A stretch of DNA of 64,000 bases from Salinisphaera shabanensis E1L3A (GCF_000215955.2 NZ_AFNV02000019.1:1-64000), one strand, 5' to 3'; shown: positions 18,698-28,846, counted from the first letter of the stretch. The notes: generated by a model from the sequence alone, not told the origin. Program-made: numbers and translations.

Positions 18698-20146
18698 ATG
18701 ATCGAATCGTATCTGCTCAAGCATATTTCCGGTTATATCGACGGCCAGTGGGTCGAGGCTGACTCCGGCGAGAAGGTCGAGGTCCTCAACCCGGCGAACG
18801 GCAAGGTGCTGGCGGAAATGCCCAAGATGGGCCAGGCCGAAACGCAGCGCGCCATCGAAGCCGCAAAAGCGGCCTTGAAACCCAACGATATCGAGACCCG
18901 TCGCGAATGGCTCGAAGATATCCGCGATGCCCTGATCGATGAAAAGGAAGAGATCGGTCGTATCCTATGTCTCGAACACGGCAAGCCGTGGAAGGAAGCC
19001 CAGGGCGAGGTGGAATACGCCGCCGGCTTCTTTGACTACTGCGCGAAGAATATCGACGTTCTCAAACCCGAGGAACTCGAAGAGAAAGCCAAGGACTGCA
19101 GCTGGACGGTTCACCACCGCCCGGTCGGCGTGGTTGGCCTGATCACGCCCTGGAACTTCCCGATCGGCATGATCGCCAAGAAAATCGCCCCCGCGATCGC
19201 CGCCGATTGCCCGAGCGTGATCAAGCCGGCCAGCGAAACACCGCTGACCATGATTGCCATGTTCCAGCTCTTCCACGAGCGCCTCGAGCTGCCCAAGGGC
19301 TATGTGAACCTGGTGATGGGTTCGTCCAGCCAGATCGGCGGCGAGCTGATGTCCTCGCCGGACGTGACCATGATCTCGTTCACCGGCTCCACCGAAGTCG
19401 GCAAACTGCTCATCGAGCAGAGCAAGGATCACGTCAAGAAGCTCGGTCTCGAGCTGGGCGGCAACGCGCCGTTCATCGTCTTCGACGATGCCGATATCGA
19501 CCATGCCACCACGCAGCTGGTCGGGAACAAGTTCCGTGGCGGCGGCCAGACCTGTGTCTGTGCCAACCGGATCTATGTCCAGTCCGGTGTGTATGAAGAG
19601 TTCACCGACAAGCTGGTCGAGAAGGTCAAGGCGCTCAAGGTCGGCGACGGCATGGACGAAGACATCGATGTCGGCCCACTGATCAACAAGGCCGGCTTCG
19701 AGAAGGTCCAGAACCACGTGGCCGACGCGCTTTCGAAAGGTGCCAAGCTGGTTGCCGGCAAGCATCCGGACGAACTCGACGCCGAAAAGAACCTGTTCTA
19801 CACGCCCACCGTCGTGACCGGCGTGACCCACGACATGGCCTGCTGCAAGGAAGAAACCTTCGGCCCGCTGGTGCCGATGATCGAATTCGACGATGAAGAC
19901 GAAGTCATCGAGCTGGGCAACACCACGGAATTCGGCCTGGCGTCGTATGTATTCACTTCCGACGAAAAACGCGCCGAGAAGACGATCCGTGGCTTGCACT
20001 TCGGTCATTGCGGCTGGAACACCGGCACCGGCCCGGCGCCGCATGCCCCGTTCGGCGGCATGAAGCAGTCGGGCATCGGCCGTGAAGGCGGCGACGAAGG
20101 CATCATGGAATTCGTCGAAGTCCAGACCGTGCCGCGCGGCAAGTAA
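18698..20146 (+). CDS. gabD: NAD(P)-dependent succinate-semialdehyde dehydrogenase
   Basis: A 482-residue aldehyde dehydrogenase. The catalytic cysteine is Cys286 in GQTCVCANR, a sequence typical of the GabD group including the second, redox-sensitive cysteine two residues on, and the general base is Glu252 in LELGG. ITPWNFP at 149-155 and FTGSTEVG at 228-235 bind the cofactor. It oxidises succinic semialdehyde to succinate, the last step of GABA and putrescine breakdown. The next gene downstream is an acetylpolyamine-amidohydrolase family member and a class III aminotransferase is at 49 kb, which fits that route. A strong terminator follows. Confidence 0.88.
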   Translation: MIESYLLKHISGYIDGQWVEADSGEKVEVLNPANGKVLAEMPKMGQAETQRAIEAAKAALKPNDIETRREWLEDIRDALIDEKEEIGRILCLEHGKPWKEAQGEVEYAAGFFDYCAKNIDVLKPEELEEKAKDCSWTVHHRPVGVVGLITPWNFPIGMIAKKIAPAIAADCPSVIKPASETPLTMIAMFQLFHERLELPKGYVNLVMGSSSQIGGELMSSPDVTMISFTGSTEVGKLLIEQSKDHVKKLGLELGGNAPFIVFDDADIDHATTQLVGNKFRGGGQTCVCANRIYVQSGVYEEFTDKLVEKVKALKVGDGMDEDIDVGPLINKAGFEKVQNHVADALSKGAKLVAGKHPDELDAEKNLFYTPTVVTGVTHDMACCKEETFGPLVPMIEFDDEDEVIELGNTTEFGLASYVFTSDEKRAEKTIRGLHFGHCGWNTGTGPAPHAPFGGMKQSGIGREGGDEGIMEFVEVQTVPRGK

Positions 20147-20166
20147 CGCGGCGCGCAAGCGTCTAC

Positions 20167-20198
20167 AAGCCGGCGGGTGCTCCCGCCGGCTTTTTTTT
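20167..20198 (+). terminator. Rho-independent terminator after gabD
   Basis: An 11-bp perfect stem (AAGCCGGCGGG/CCCGCCGGCTT, loop TGCT) runs into eight or more T, 20 bases after the gabD stop. The following histone-deacetylase-family gene therefore has its own promoter. Confidence 0.95.
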
Positions 20199-20322
20199 GC
20201 CCAGCCTTCATGTTGCGCGATTATGCATTGCAGGCGCCGGCGTCGTCGGCGTATGTTGCAAGCCTTAGTCGCGTGCCGAGCGCTGGCCGCTATTCATTTT
20301 CGACCAAACGGAAACTGTTGCC

Positions 20323-21342
20323 GTGAAAGCCTATTTCGACCCGATCCAGAACGAGCACATCCCGAAAAGCTATCTGACCCGCGGGCAGATGCGCGAACCA
20401 CAGGAAGTCCCGGCCCGCACGCCACCGCTGGTTGCCGCGCTCGAAGGTTTGGATGTGGAAGTCGGCAAACCGGTCGATCACGGTATGACCGTGATTTCGC
20501 AGGTTCACGATCTAGGCTATCTGCGCTTTCTGGAATCCGCGCACCGCCGCTGGATGGAAATCCCGGACGATTGGGGCAACGAGGTGATGTCGAACATCTT
20601 CGTGCGCTCGCCCAATCCGCTCAAGGGCATACTGGCCGAATCGGCCCGCTATCAGGCCGACGGCAGCTGCCCGATCGGCGAAGGCACCTGGAAGGCGGCC
20701 TATGCCTCGGCCCAGACCGCGCTCACCGCGGCGGACGATATCCTCGCCGGCGAGCGCTTTGCCTACGGTTTGTGCCGGCCGCCGGGCCATCATGCGCGTC
20801 GCGACGGTGCCGGCGGATTCTGCTATCTGAACAACGCCGCGATCGCTGCCGAAGCCCTGCGCACCAAGTTCCAGCGCGTGGCGATTCTCGACCCCGACAT
20901 GCACCACGGCCAGGGTATCCAGGAGATCTTCTGGGAGCGCGACGACGTGCTCTATATCTCCATCCACGGCGATCCGACCAACTTCTATCCGGTGGTCACC
21001 GGCCATGCCGACGAACGCGGTGCAGGCGCGGGCTATGGTTACAACATCAATCTGCCGATGCCGCACGGCTCGCCGGAAGAGACCTTCTTCGAAAAACTCG
21101 ATGAAGCCGTTGCCGCGATCAAGCTCTTCGGCGCGGACGTGCTGGTGTTGCCGCTGGGCTTTGACATCTACGAAAACGATCCGCAGGCCAAGGTTTCGGT
21201 CACCACCGAAGGGTTTGCCCGTATTGGCAAGGCCATGGCTGAACTGGACATGCCGGTGTGCGTGATTCAAGAAGGCGGCTACGATGTCGATCATCTGCAG
21301 GACAACGCACACCAGTTCTTTTCTGGCCTGCTCGGCCGATAA
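20323..21342 (+). CDS. Histone deacetylase family amidohydrolase, acetylpolyamine amidohydrolase-like
   Basis: A 339-residue zinc deacetylase of the HDAC superfamily, cytosolic. The tandem active-site histidines are His156-His157 in RPPGHHAR; zinc ligands are Asp192 and His194 in DPDMHHGQG, and a later Asp in LGFDIYENDP; EGGYD supplies the active-site Tyr. The length and the extended loop after position 75 fit bacterial acetylpolyamine amidohydrolases (AphA type), which release acetate from acetylputrescine or acetylcadaverine. Start is GTG. It follows gabD, separated by a terminator; together they could serve polyamine breakdown. Acetoin-utilisation AcuC-type function is the alternative. Confidence 0.88.
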   Translation: MKAYFDPIQNEHIPKSYLTRGQMREPQEVPARTPPLVAALEGLDVEVGKPVDHGMTVISQVHDLGYLRFLESAHRRWMEIPDDWGNEVMSNIFVRSPNPLKGILAESARYQADGSCPIGEGTWKAAYASAQTALTAADDILAGERFAYGLCRPPGHHARRDGAGGFCYLNNAAIAAEALRTKFQRVAILDPDMHHGQGIQEIFWERDDVLYISIHGDPTNFYPVVTGHADERGAGAGYGYNINLPMPHGSPEETFFEKLDEAVAAIKLFGADVLVLPLGFDIYENDPQAKVSVTTEGFARIGKAMAELDMPVCVIQEGGYDVDHLQDNAHQFFSGLLGR

Positions 21343-21354
21343 AGACGGGTAGAT

Positions 21355-21373
21355 GCCGGGCCCTCGGCCCGGC
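21355..21373 (+). terminator. GC hairpin after the amidohydrolase gene, possible terminator
   Basis: GCCGGGCC (21355-21362) and GGCCCGGC (21366-21373) form a perfect 8-bp stem with loop CTC, 12 bases after the stop, followed by the T-rich GTCGTTGTTC. The T-tract is weak. Confidence 0.5.
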
Positions 21374-21454
21374 GTCGTTGTTCACGCAGGCTGCTGACAC
21401 GCCGGAACGCTCAGCGCCCTAACCCATCGCCTCCGGCATGATAGGTCCTCAACG

Positions 21455-22480
21455 ATGGTGATGCTTCTAACCGGCGGCGCCGGCTATATCGGATCGCATA
21501 CCGCGCTCGTTCTGCTCGAAGCCGGGTACGAGGTCGTGGTGTACGACAATCTCTCGAACGCCTCGCGCGAGTCGCTGCGACGGGTCGAGAAGCTGACCGG
21601 GCGCTCGCTGACCTTCATCGAGGCCGATATCCGCGATACGCCGCGCCTCCAGCAGGCGTTGACCGAGCATCAGGTGGATGCAGTCATCCATTTCGCCGGC
21701 CTCAAGGCGGTGGGCGAAAGCACACAGAAACCGCTGGCCTACTACGAGAACAACGTCGGCGGCACCCTGTCGCTATGCGAAGCCATGCGCGCTGCCGAGG
21801 TTCGTACGCTGGTATTCAGTTCGTCGGCGACGGTCTATGCCGAATCCGACGATATGCCGCTCACCGAGGCCGCCCCCACCGGCCGGCCAACCAACCCCTA
21901 CGGCAGCTCCAAGCTGATGATCGAATGGATGCTGCAGGATCTGTATGCCGCGAATCCGGACTGGTCGATCGCGATTCTTCGCTATTTCAATCCGGCCGGC
22001 GCGCATGAAAGCGGTGAGATCGGCGAAGACCCGAACGGCATTCCCAATAACCTGCTGCCCTATGTCTCACAGGTCGCGATCGGTCGGCTGCCGCAGCTGT
22101 CGATCTATGGCGACGACTACCCCACCCCCGACGGCACCGGTGTGCGCGACTATATCCATGTGATGGACCTGGCCGAAGGCCATCTCAAGGCGGCCCATGC
22201 CATCACCGACAAGGCCGGCTTGCATACCTGGAATCTCGGGGCTGGCAAGGGTCATTCGGTTCTCGAAGCGGTGCGTGCATTCGAACGTGTAAGCGGGCGT
22301 GAAGTGCCCTATCAAATTGTCGGCCGCCGCCCGGGCGATATTGCTCAATGCTGGGCCAATCCGCACAAGGCGGAAACCGAGCTGGACTGGCAGTGTCGTC
22401 GCACTATCGACGACATCATGGCCGATGCCTGGCGCTGGCAGTCGCAAAACCCGCAGGGCTACGACGACAGCCCAGCCTGA
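21455..22480 (+). CDS. galE: UDP-glucose 4-epimerase
   Basis: A 341-residue extended SDR that interconverts UDP-glucose and UDP-galactose for polysaccharide or LPS synthesis. The NAD motif TGGAGYIGSH lies at 6-15, the catalytic Ser is in SSSATVY (about 123-129) and Tyr-x3-Lys in YGSSK (about 149-153); YFNPAGAH near 177 is the GalE signature. Length is standard. No galactose-operon neighbours are present, so a housekeeping cell-envelope role is likely. It is convergent with the sigma-54 activator remnant. Confidence 0.95.
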   Translation: MVMLLTGGAGYIGSHTALVLLEAGYEVVVYDNLSNASRESLRRVEKLTGRSLTFIEADIRDTPRLQQALTEHQVDAVIHFAGLKAVGESTQKPLAYYENNVGGTLSLCEAMRAAEVRTLVFSSSATVYAESDDMPLTEAAPTGRPTNPYGSSKLMIEWMLQDLYAANPDWSIAILRYFNPAGAHESGEIGEDPNGIPNNLLPYVSQVAIGRLPQLSIYGDDYPTPDGTGVRDYIHVMDLAEGHLKAAHAITDKAGLHTWNLGAGKGHSVLEAVRAFERVSGREVPYQIVGRRPGDIAQCWANPHKAETELDWQCRRTIDDIMADAWRWQSQNPQGYDDSPA

Positions 22481-22539
22481 ACCACGCCAAGGCATCGAGC
22501 CCTGGCGCGTCCTCTTAACCCGCGTTCTATCGCCTCTAG

Positions 22540-23340
22540 CTAGCTGGTGGTGGCCGTGTCGGTCCGATCCGCCCAACGCTCGCGCTTTCGATACAGCGTG
22601 GACGGGCTGGTGTCGAGCACCCGGGCTGCCGCCGGAATACTCCCGCCGCAACGCTCGATCGCACGTTCGATCGCCCAGCGCTCGATTTCTTCGAGTGTCA
22701 TGCCATCGAAGCCCGAAGGCGGTAACGGCGTATCCGAGTCTGCCGCGGTCTGAGCGAGGTCATGCGTTTGCGCGGACACGGGCGCCGCACGGGCATTTTC
22801 GCCGCCCAGCGTAGCGGGCAAAGATAACTTCGGCCCCGCGCTCATGACCACCGCACGCCGCATCGCGTTTTGCAGTTCGCGTACGTTGCCCGGCCATGGA
22901 TGGCGTTTCATCTGCGCGATGAGGTCATCGCTCAGCGCATCGAAATGCTTGTTTTCCTCCGCCGCGAAACGATCCAGAAAACTCTGCGCGAGCAGGCCAA
23001 TATCGTCGCCGCGCTGGCGCAGCGGCGGCAGTTCGATCGGCAGTACGGACAGGCGATAGAACAGATCTTCGCGAAAACGCCCTGCGGCGACCTCGGCGGC
23101 CGGATCGCGATTGGTGGCACAGATCACGCGTACATTCACTGCCTCGGGACGACTGCTGCCAACCCGCTGAATCATGCCCGTCTGCAGAAAGCGCAACAGC
23201 TTGACCTGAAGCTTTAGCTCCATTTCGCATATTTCGTCGAGAAAGAGCGTGCCGCCGCCGGCTTACTTGGCGGCGCCGATCCGGTTTTCGAGCGCGCCGG
23301 TAAACGCGCCCTTCACATGGCCGAACAGCTCGCGCGGCGC
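22540..23340 (-). pseudogene. Sigma-54-dependent transcriptional activator, N-terminally deleted and interrupted
   Basis: The minus-strand frame carries the second half of a sigma-54 AAA+ domain: ELFGHVKGAFTGA (GAFTGA is the sigma-54 contact loop) starting near 23331, TLFLDEI (Walker B), ATNRDP, FREDLFYRL, LPPLRQRGDDI and PWPGNVREL, then a Fis-type helix-turn-helix at the end (SIPAAARVLDTSPSTLYRKR). The Walker A part and any receiver domain are absent. An in-frame TAA at 23263-23265 sits between the GAFTGA and Walker B motifs. The upstream edge abuts the kinase gene without a start. The product cannot be a working ATPase activator. Confidence 0.8.
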
Positions 23341-25297
23341 CCACGCCTGCACTCTTGCGCCACTGCCAGTCGCCAAGCAACGGCGCGAGCGTGGCCGCCA
23401 GCGATTCCTGACGCAACGGTTTTTCAAGCATGGCGTTCATACGCACGGCACTCGACGTTTGCTGCGTATGCTCGCCACTCGAATCGGCTGATACACCAAC
23501 GATCGGGACGCTGCAGCGGGGAAAGGGCATCAGCCGGATCAGATCGCTGGCCACCGTACCGCGCAGCACGGGCATGGCGTTGTCCATGAGCACCGCATCG
23601 AACTCGTGCGTACACATACGTTGCAGCGCTTCCAGGCCGTTGCTGGCGGTTTCCACGTGCGCGCCAAGTGCGCGCAGATGGCTTTCGGCAATCAGGCAAT
23701 TGGTCTGGGTATCGTCCACGATCAGCACGTGGGGCATCGTGCCGCTTACCGTTGGCAATCCGGCCGGTTCGTCGAAGCCCTGAGCAGCCCGCTGCGGTGT
23801 TTCGCGCTCGACCTTTTGCATCGGCAACTGCAGCCAGAATCGGCTGCCGCCGCCCACGACGCTCTCCGCGCCAACGAAGCCACCCATTGCTTCGGCTAAA
23901 CGCTGGCAGATCGAAAGCCCCAACCCGGAGCCGCCGAAATGCCGCGTGGTCGAGGCGCCGGCCTGACGAAACGGCTTGAATATCTGTGCGAGCGTAGCCT
24001 GGTCGATGCCAATGCCACTATCGATGACTTCGATACGGCACCCCGTGGCCGCGTCGAAGCCCAGCGCCGGGCGCACGCTTCCAACCGCCGTGAACTTGAT
24101 CGCATTGCTTAGGAAATTGGACATGATCTGCTGGATGCCGGTCGGGTCACCTAACACCTCCAGCGGCCCTTCGACCTCACGAACCAATGTCAACTCTTTT
24201 TCGGCGGCGCTGGCTTCAAACAGATCGAGCGTGCCATGGGCCACCTCGGCCAGATCGAACGCCACGTTTTCGATCTGTAGTTCGCCGCTTTCGATCTTGG
24301 CGTGATCGAGCACGTCGTTGAGCACGGTCATGAGCGTTCGCGACGCCGACTCCACTGTCTTGAGCACATGTTCCGGTGTCTGCAACGCGCTGCCACTATG
24401 CAGCGACTCCAGCATGCCCACGATGCCACTCAAGGGCGTGCGTATTTCGTGGCTCATCGTGGGCAGCAGCATCATGTTGGCCTGCGCAGCCGAGGCGGCT
24501 TCATCGCGGGCCACAACCAGTTCGCGAGTGGCAGCGCTTTCTGCGGTTATATCTCGAATGACACCAAACAGTGCGATCGCTTCTTCTGCCGCGTCGAGTT
24601 CGGCATGGCCCTTAACCTGTACAACGCGGCGATCGCCCTGGGGCCGTTGCAACGTCGCGCGAAACTCGAAATCCTGCCGGGTGGCGATGGCGTGTTCGAG
24701 CACGGCGGCCACGCGCTCACGATCCTCAGGCACATAGGCGTTGAGGGCTTCATCCAGTCCTGCGCTGCTGTTTTCATCGAAGCCGTGGATCAAATAGACG
24801 CCTTTGGACCACTGCGTTTTCTGCGTCGCCAGATCCAGTCGCCAATGGCCTAGCCCGGCCGTCTCCTCGGCCACATGGAGCATGCGCAGACTCTCGCGCA
24901 GATGGGCTTCAACGTGCTGACGCTCGCTGACGTCCATCAAGCTCATGCCGTAGGTAATACCGGTCACCTGCGCGCCATCGAGGCGTTCGATCGTTACCTC
25001 GAGCCACATGGAGCGACCGCTCTGGCTGTACCGACGTCGCAGGTCCGTGAACTTTTGTCCGGGGTTGAACAGCCCCTCGAGAACCATCGTATCGAGGCTT
25101 TCCTGCCCGTCGGCGACACGCGGGAGCATGTGCGTGAACAACCGCCCGTGCGCCTCGGTGGCCGTCAGTCCTGCAATGTCCTGCGCCATACGGGTCGAAC
25201 TGACCACCCGGCCCGCCTTATCGAGACAGATATACGCGTGGTGGCCGATCCCATTGAGAAACCGGCTGATTTGTTCCAACTCACCATCAACGCTCAT
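23341..25297 (-). pseudogene. Hybrid sensor histidine kinase (PAS-PAS-HisKA-HATPase-REC), 3' end lost by deletion
   Basis: From the ATG at 25297 (GGAG upstream) the frame encodes two PAS domains (about 5-120 and 130-250), a HisKA domain with phospho-acceptor His283 in MSHEIRTPLSG, an HATPase with NAIKFT, DSGIGI and GGSGLGL, and a receiver with Asp572 in VLMDNAMP and EKPL. Recognisable sequence ends near 23363. The same frame then stays open to 22925 but reads the neighbouring sigma-54 gene out of frame, adding about 145 arginine-rich residues with no family resemblance. The kinase and receiver may still fold, so some activity is possible, but the stop and natural C-terminus are gone. Confidence 0.75.
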
Positions 25298-25621
25298 GCA
25301 AGACCACTCCAAGGTTGCATCGAAGAGCAGCAGCACGGCGTCCGCACCGGACAAGAAGCGCATGCATGCTTTGAGCGGGCCGGTGCTTCGTGCGCACCGG
25401 AAACGATCAATCGGGAGCACGATCCTGGCGCCTGAAAATGACACGGGTTTAAAACCGGTCTTATTTCATACTTTGTCGGCTGCCTGCAGACAATGTAAAG
25501 AGCCAAACGACACAATTCGCTGGCTTTGACCATCGCATGCACGAGATGACGTTCGACGCCGTTGCATCGAAATCGCCTCGAGTTTGGTACAAAGAGACAC
25601 CGGTCTAAACAAAGAACGCTC

Positions 25622-27961
25622 ATGTCCCACCGCACCGATGCGCTTGTCGAAAATGCCGAACTCCAGCCGCTTTTGCCGGTGATCTATATCGCGTGGGCCG
25701 ACGGGACGCTGGCCCAAGCGGAATCCACCCATATCAAGTCGATCGCCGAACAGCTACCCGCATTCGATGACGAGGCCCAGCAAACGCTGGATACCTGGCT
25801 CGACCCGGACGCGCCACCCACGGCGACCGAACTGGCGCGTCTGCGGCGACGTATCCGTGAACAGGTGGGCCGGCGCCAGCCCTCGCTGACCGCGATGAGC
25901 GATGCCATGAGCGACGCCTCCGACGGATCGGTCAATGAAGCCGTGGCCGACTATGCGCGCGAATACGGCGTGAGCGGCATGGGCGTTTCGGCCGAAATAT
26001 TTCAGGATACCGGCGAGCCGGTCGACCAGAGCGTGAACGAGCCCGAGCCCAGCTTCGAAGCCGCCAAGCTGCAAACGATTCTGGAAGGGGACTACGCCAA
26101 GAAATGGCAGCAGGTTCGTGATGCATTGGCCGAGGATATCTTCACCTACAGCACCGGCGAATCCGAAGAAAGCCAGCGCGCGACGGTACTGCGCTGGCTG
26201 AAATATCTGGCCACCGAAAAACAGGACATCGCCATCGGCGCCATGCCGGAAAGTGTGGGCGGCCAAGGCGATATGGCGGGTTTCATCCATGTGTTCCAGG
26301 CGCTGGCGATGTTCGACCTGAGCCTGGTGGTGAAATTCGGTGTGCAGTTCGGTCTGTTCGGCGGCAGCATCATCTTTCTGGGCAACGACGACCACCACCA
26401 GAAATACCTGCCCGATATCGCCTCGGGCAAGCTGCTTGGCGGCTTTGCAATGACCGAATCCGGCCATGGCTCGAACGTGCAGGAAGTCGAAACCACGGCA
26501 ACGTTCGATGCCGATACCGACGAGTTTGTGATCAACACGCCCACGATGTCGGCGCGCAAGGAATGGATCGGCAACGCCGCGCGCGATGGCCATGCGGTGA
26601 CGCTGTTCGCCCAGCTGGCCACCGGCGGGGAAAACTACGGCGTGCACGCGTTCATCGTGCCCATTCGAACCGACGACGGCGAGCCGGCGCCCGGCGTACG
26701 CATCGAAGACTGCGGCTCCAAGATGGGCCTGGACGGCGTGGACAACGGCCGGCTGTATTTCGACAACGTCCGTATTCCGCGCGAAAACCTGCTCGATCGC
26801 TATGCCAGCGTCGCCGAGAACGGCGACTACGACAGCCCGATCTCCGGCAGCAACAAGCGCTTTTTCACCATGCTGGGCACGCTGGTGGGCGGGCGTATCA
26901 GCGTCGGTGCGGCCTCGGTCACGGCGGCCAAGAAATCGCTGGCGATCGCGACCCGCTATGCCACGGTCCGACGTCAGTTCGGTGGGGCGGATGGCAGCGA
27001 GCTACGCATCATCGACTACAAGACGCATCAGATGCGCCTGTTTCCGGCCATCGCGCATACCTATGCGATGCATTTCGCTGCCTTCGACCTGATCGCGCGT
27101 TTTCGCGATCGCACCGATGAAACCGCGCGCGAGGTGGAAACGCTCGCCGCGGGCATCAAGTCGATGGCCTCCTGGCATGCCATCGATGCCACCCAAACCG
27201 CACGCGAGTGCTGTGGCGGACTGGGCTTTCTGGCCGAAAACCAGATCGCGACCATTCGCCGCGATATCGACGTTTTCGCCACCTTCGAGGGCGACAACAC
27301 CGTACTGCTCAACCTGGTCTCGAAGAATCGGCTGGCCAGCTTCGCCAAGGGCTTCGAACAGAACCTGGCGCTGACCCTGGTACGCGAACTCACCAGCATG
27401 GCCCGCACCGAGCTGATCGATATCAACCCGCTCACAGCCCGCAAGACCGACGAGGATCATCTGCGCAGCGCGGATTTCCATCTCGAATTGCTCAAATTGC
27501 GCAAGCACAACCTGCTGGTGGCCGCGTCGCGCCGGCTCTACAAGCGGGTACAGCAGGAGGATATGGAACCGTTCATGGCGTTCAGCGATATCCAGGATCA
27601 CATGATGGCGTTCGCCCATGCCGACATGCATCACCATATCGCCCAGACCTTTGCCGATGCCGTCGAGCCGCTTGCCGACGGGCCGGAAAAGGATGCACTT
27701 GAACGCATGCGCCAGCTGTCGGCGATCGATACGCTACTCGAACATGCCGAGTGGTATCTGACCTACGGCTATATCTCTTCGGGCAAGTACAAGGCACTGC
27801 GTAACCTGCGCGGCGCCCTGCTCGGCGAGATTCGCCCCGACGCACTCGCGTATGTCGAGGCTTTTGGTATTCCCGACGAACTGCTCTCGGCACCCATCGC
27901 GTTCGAGAATTATGTCGGTCGTGAACCACTCAAACAGGCCCCGCGCGGCGAGCGGCCCTAA
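25622..27961 (+). CDS. Acyl-CoA dehydrogenase/oxidase-like flavoprotein with N-terminal helical extension
   Basis: A 779-residue acyl-CoA dehydrogenase superfamily enzyme whose layout resembles acyl-CoA oxidases. Residues 10-75 (LLPVIYIAWADGTLAQAE...) resemble a TerB/acidic helical domain; the dehydrogenase core begins near 155, with FAMTESGHGSNVQ (about 274-286) lining FAD, DNGRLYFDNVRIPRENLL and GGRISVGAAS later, and GGLGFLAENQIATIRRDIDVFATFEGDNTVLL as the C-terminal core, here cut to key words. It should oxidise acyl-CoA to enoyl-CoA with FAD. ATG at 25622 is preceded by AAGAACGCTC; the frame is open 60 bases further. Confidence 0.88.
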   Translation: MSHRTDALVENAELQPLLPVIYIAWADGTLAQAESTHIKSIAEQLPAFDDEAQQTLDTWLDPDAPPTATELARLRRRIREQVGRRQPSLTAMSDAMSDASDGSVNEAVADYAREYGVSGMGVSAEIFQDTGEPVDQSVNEPEPSFEAAKLQTILEGDYAKKWQQVRDALAEDIFTYSTGESEESQRATVLRWLKYLATEKQDIAIGAMPESVGGQGDMAGFIHVFQALAMFDLSLVVKFGVQFGLFGGSIIFLGNDDHHQKYLPDIASGKLLGGFAMTESGHGSNVQEVETTATFDADTDEFVINTPTMSARKEWIGNAARDGHAVTLFAQLATGGENYGVHAFIVPIRTDDGEPAPGVRIEDCGSKMGLDGVDNGRLYFDNVRIPRENLLDRYASVAENGDYDSPISGSNKRFFTMLGTLVGGRISVGAASVTAAKKSLAIATRYATVRRQFGGADGSELRIIDYKTHQMRLFPAIAHTYAMHFAAFDLIARFRDRTDETAREVETLAAGIKSMASWHAIDATQTARECCGGLGFLAENQIATIRRDIDVFATFEGDNTVLLNLVSKNRLASFAKGFEQNLALTLVRELTSMARTELIDINPLTARKTDEDHLRSADFHLELLKLRKHNLLVAASRRLYKRVQQEDMEPFMAFSDIQDHMMAFAHADMHHHIAQTFADAVEPLADGPEKDALERMRQLSAIDTLLEHAEWYLTYGYISSGKYKALRNLRGALLGEIRPDALAYVEAFGIPDELLSAPIAFENYVGREPLKQAPRGERP

Positions 27962-27988
27962 CCGCCAACCCGCACGGACTGCGTACGG

Positions 27989-28846
27989 TCATAGAACGAC
28001 CGTGCGCCGGCCGCTGATGAGCACGCGATCTTCCAGGTGGTGGCGCAGCCCGCGTGCGAGCACGGCTTTTTCGATGTCCTTGCCATAACGGACCAGGTCG
28101 CGAACCGTGTCGCCATGATCCACGCGGGTCACGTCCTGATCGATGATCGGCCCCTGGTCGAGTTCGGGCGTGACGTAATGACAGGTTGCGCCGACCTGCT
28201 TCACACCGCGCTGGTAGGCCTGCAGATAGGGCTGTGCGCCCACGAAGCTCGGCAGAAAGCTGTGATGGATATTGAGAATACGACCGGGGAAACGATCACA
28301 CAATTCGGCGGGCAGAATCTGCATGAAGCGCGCCAGCACCATGGTTTCGCCGCCGGCTTCGACAAACAGCCGCTCGATTTCGGCCCAGGCTTCGGGCTTG
28401 TTGTCCTTGTCGATCGGCACATGGTGATATCGCAGCCCGTGCCACTCGACCAGCCCGCGGGCGTCGTCGTGGTTTGAAATCACGCAGGGAATCTCGATAT
28501 CCAGCTCACGCGACTGCCAGCGCTCGAGGAGGTCGTAGAGACAGTGCATCTGTTTGGAAACGAGAATGACGACCCGTTTTTTCACCGCGCTGTCGCTGAT
28601 CTGCCAGTCCATATCGAAATCACGGCCGATCGGCTCGAACTGTTCGCACAGCCCGGCCTCATCGAGATCAAGCGAATCCGCACGCACTTCTACGCGCATG
28701 AAAAATCGCTGGCTGTCTTCATCGGAATGCTGGCTCGAACGCAGAATCCAGCCGCCGTGGCCGGCGAAGAAGCTCGCCACCCGGGCGACGATACCGACCC
28801 GATCCGGACAGGAAAAACGCAGGGTAAAATGACGGGGACGATCCAT
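27989..28846 (-). CDS. purU: Formyltetrahydrofolate deformylase
   Basis: A 285-residue enzyme that hydrolyses 10-formyl-THF to formate and THF, balancing one-carbon pools and feeding formate to purine synthesis. An N-terminal ACT domain (about 1-85, starting RHFTLRFSCPDRVGIV) is followed by the formyltransferase-fold domain with NIHHSFLPSF holding the catalytic His and DQGPIIDQDV holding the catalytic Asp. The family start is at the ATG at 28846; the longer frame to 29053 overlaps dinB. It is convergent with the acyl-CoA enzyme gene (27 bases apart) and divergent from dinB. Confidence 0.95.
   Translation of the reverse strand: MDRPRHFTLRFSCPDRVGIVARVASFFAGHGGWILRSSQHSDEDSQRFFMRVEVRADSLDLDEAGLCEQFEPIGRDFDMDWQISDSAVKKRVVILVSKQMHCLYDLLERWQSRELDIEIPCVISNHDDARGLVEWHGLRYHHVPIDKDNKPEAWAEIERLFVEAGGETMVLARFMQILPAELCDRFPGRILNIHHSFLPSFVGAQPYLQAYQRGVKQVGATCHYVTPELDQGPIIDQDVTRVDHGDTVRDLVRYGKDIEKAVLARGLRHHLEDRVLISGRRTVVL

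Noticed and set aside
18965-20158. 397-codon minus-strand frame
   Set aside because: Antisense to gabD, which has all catalytic residues.
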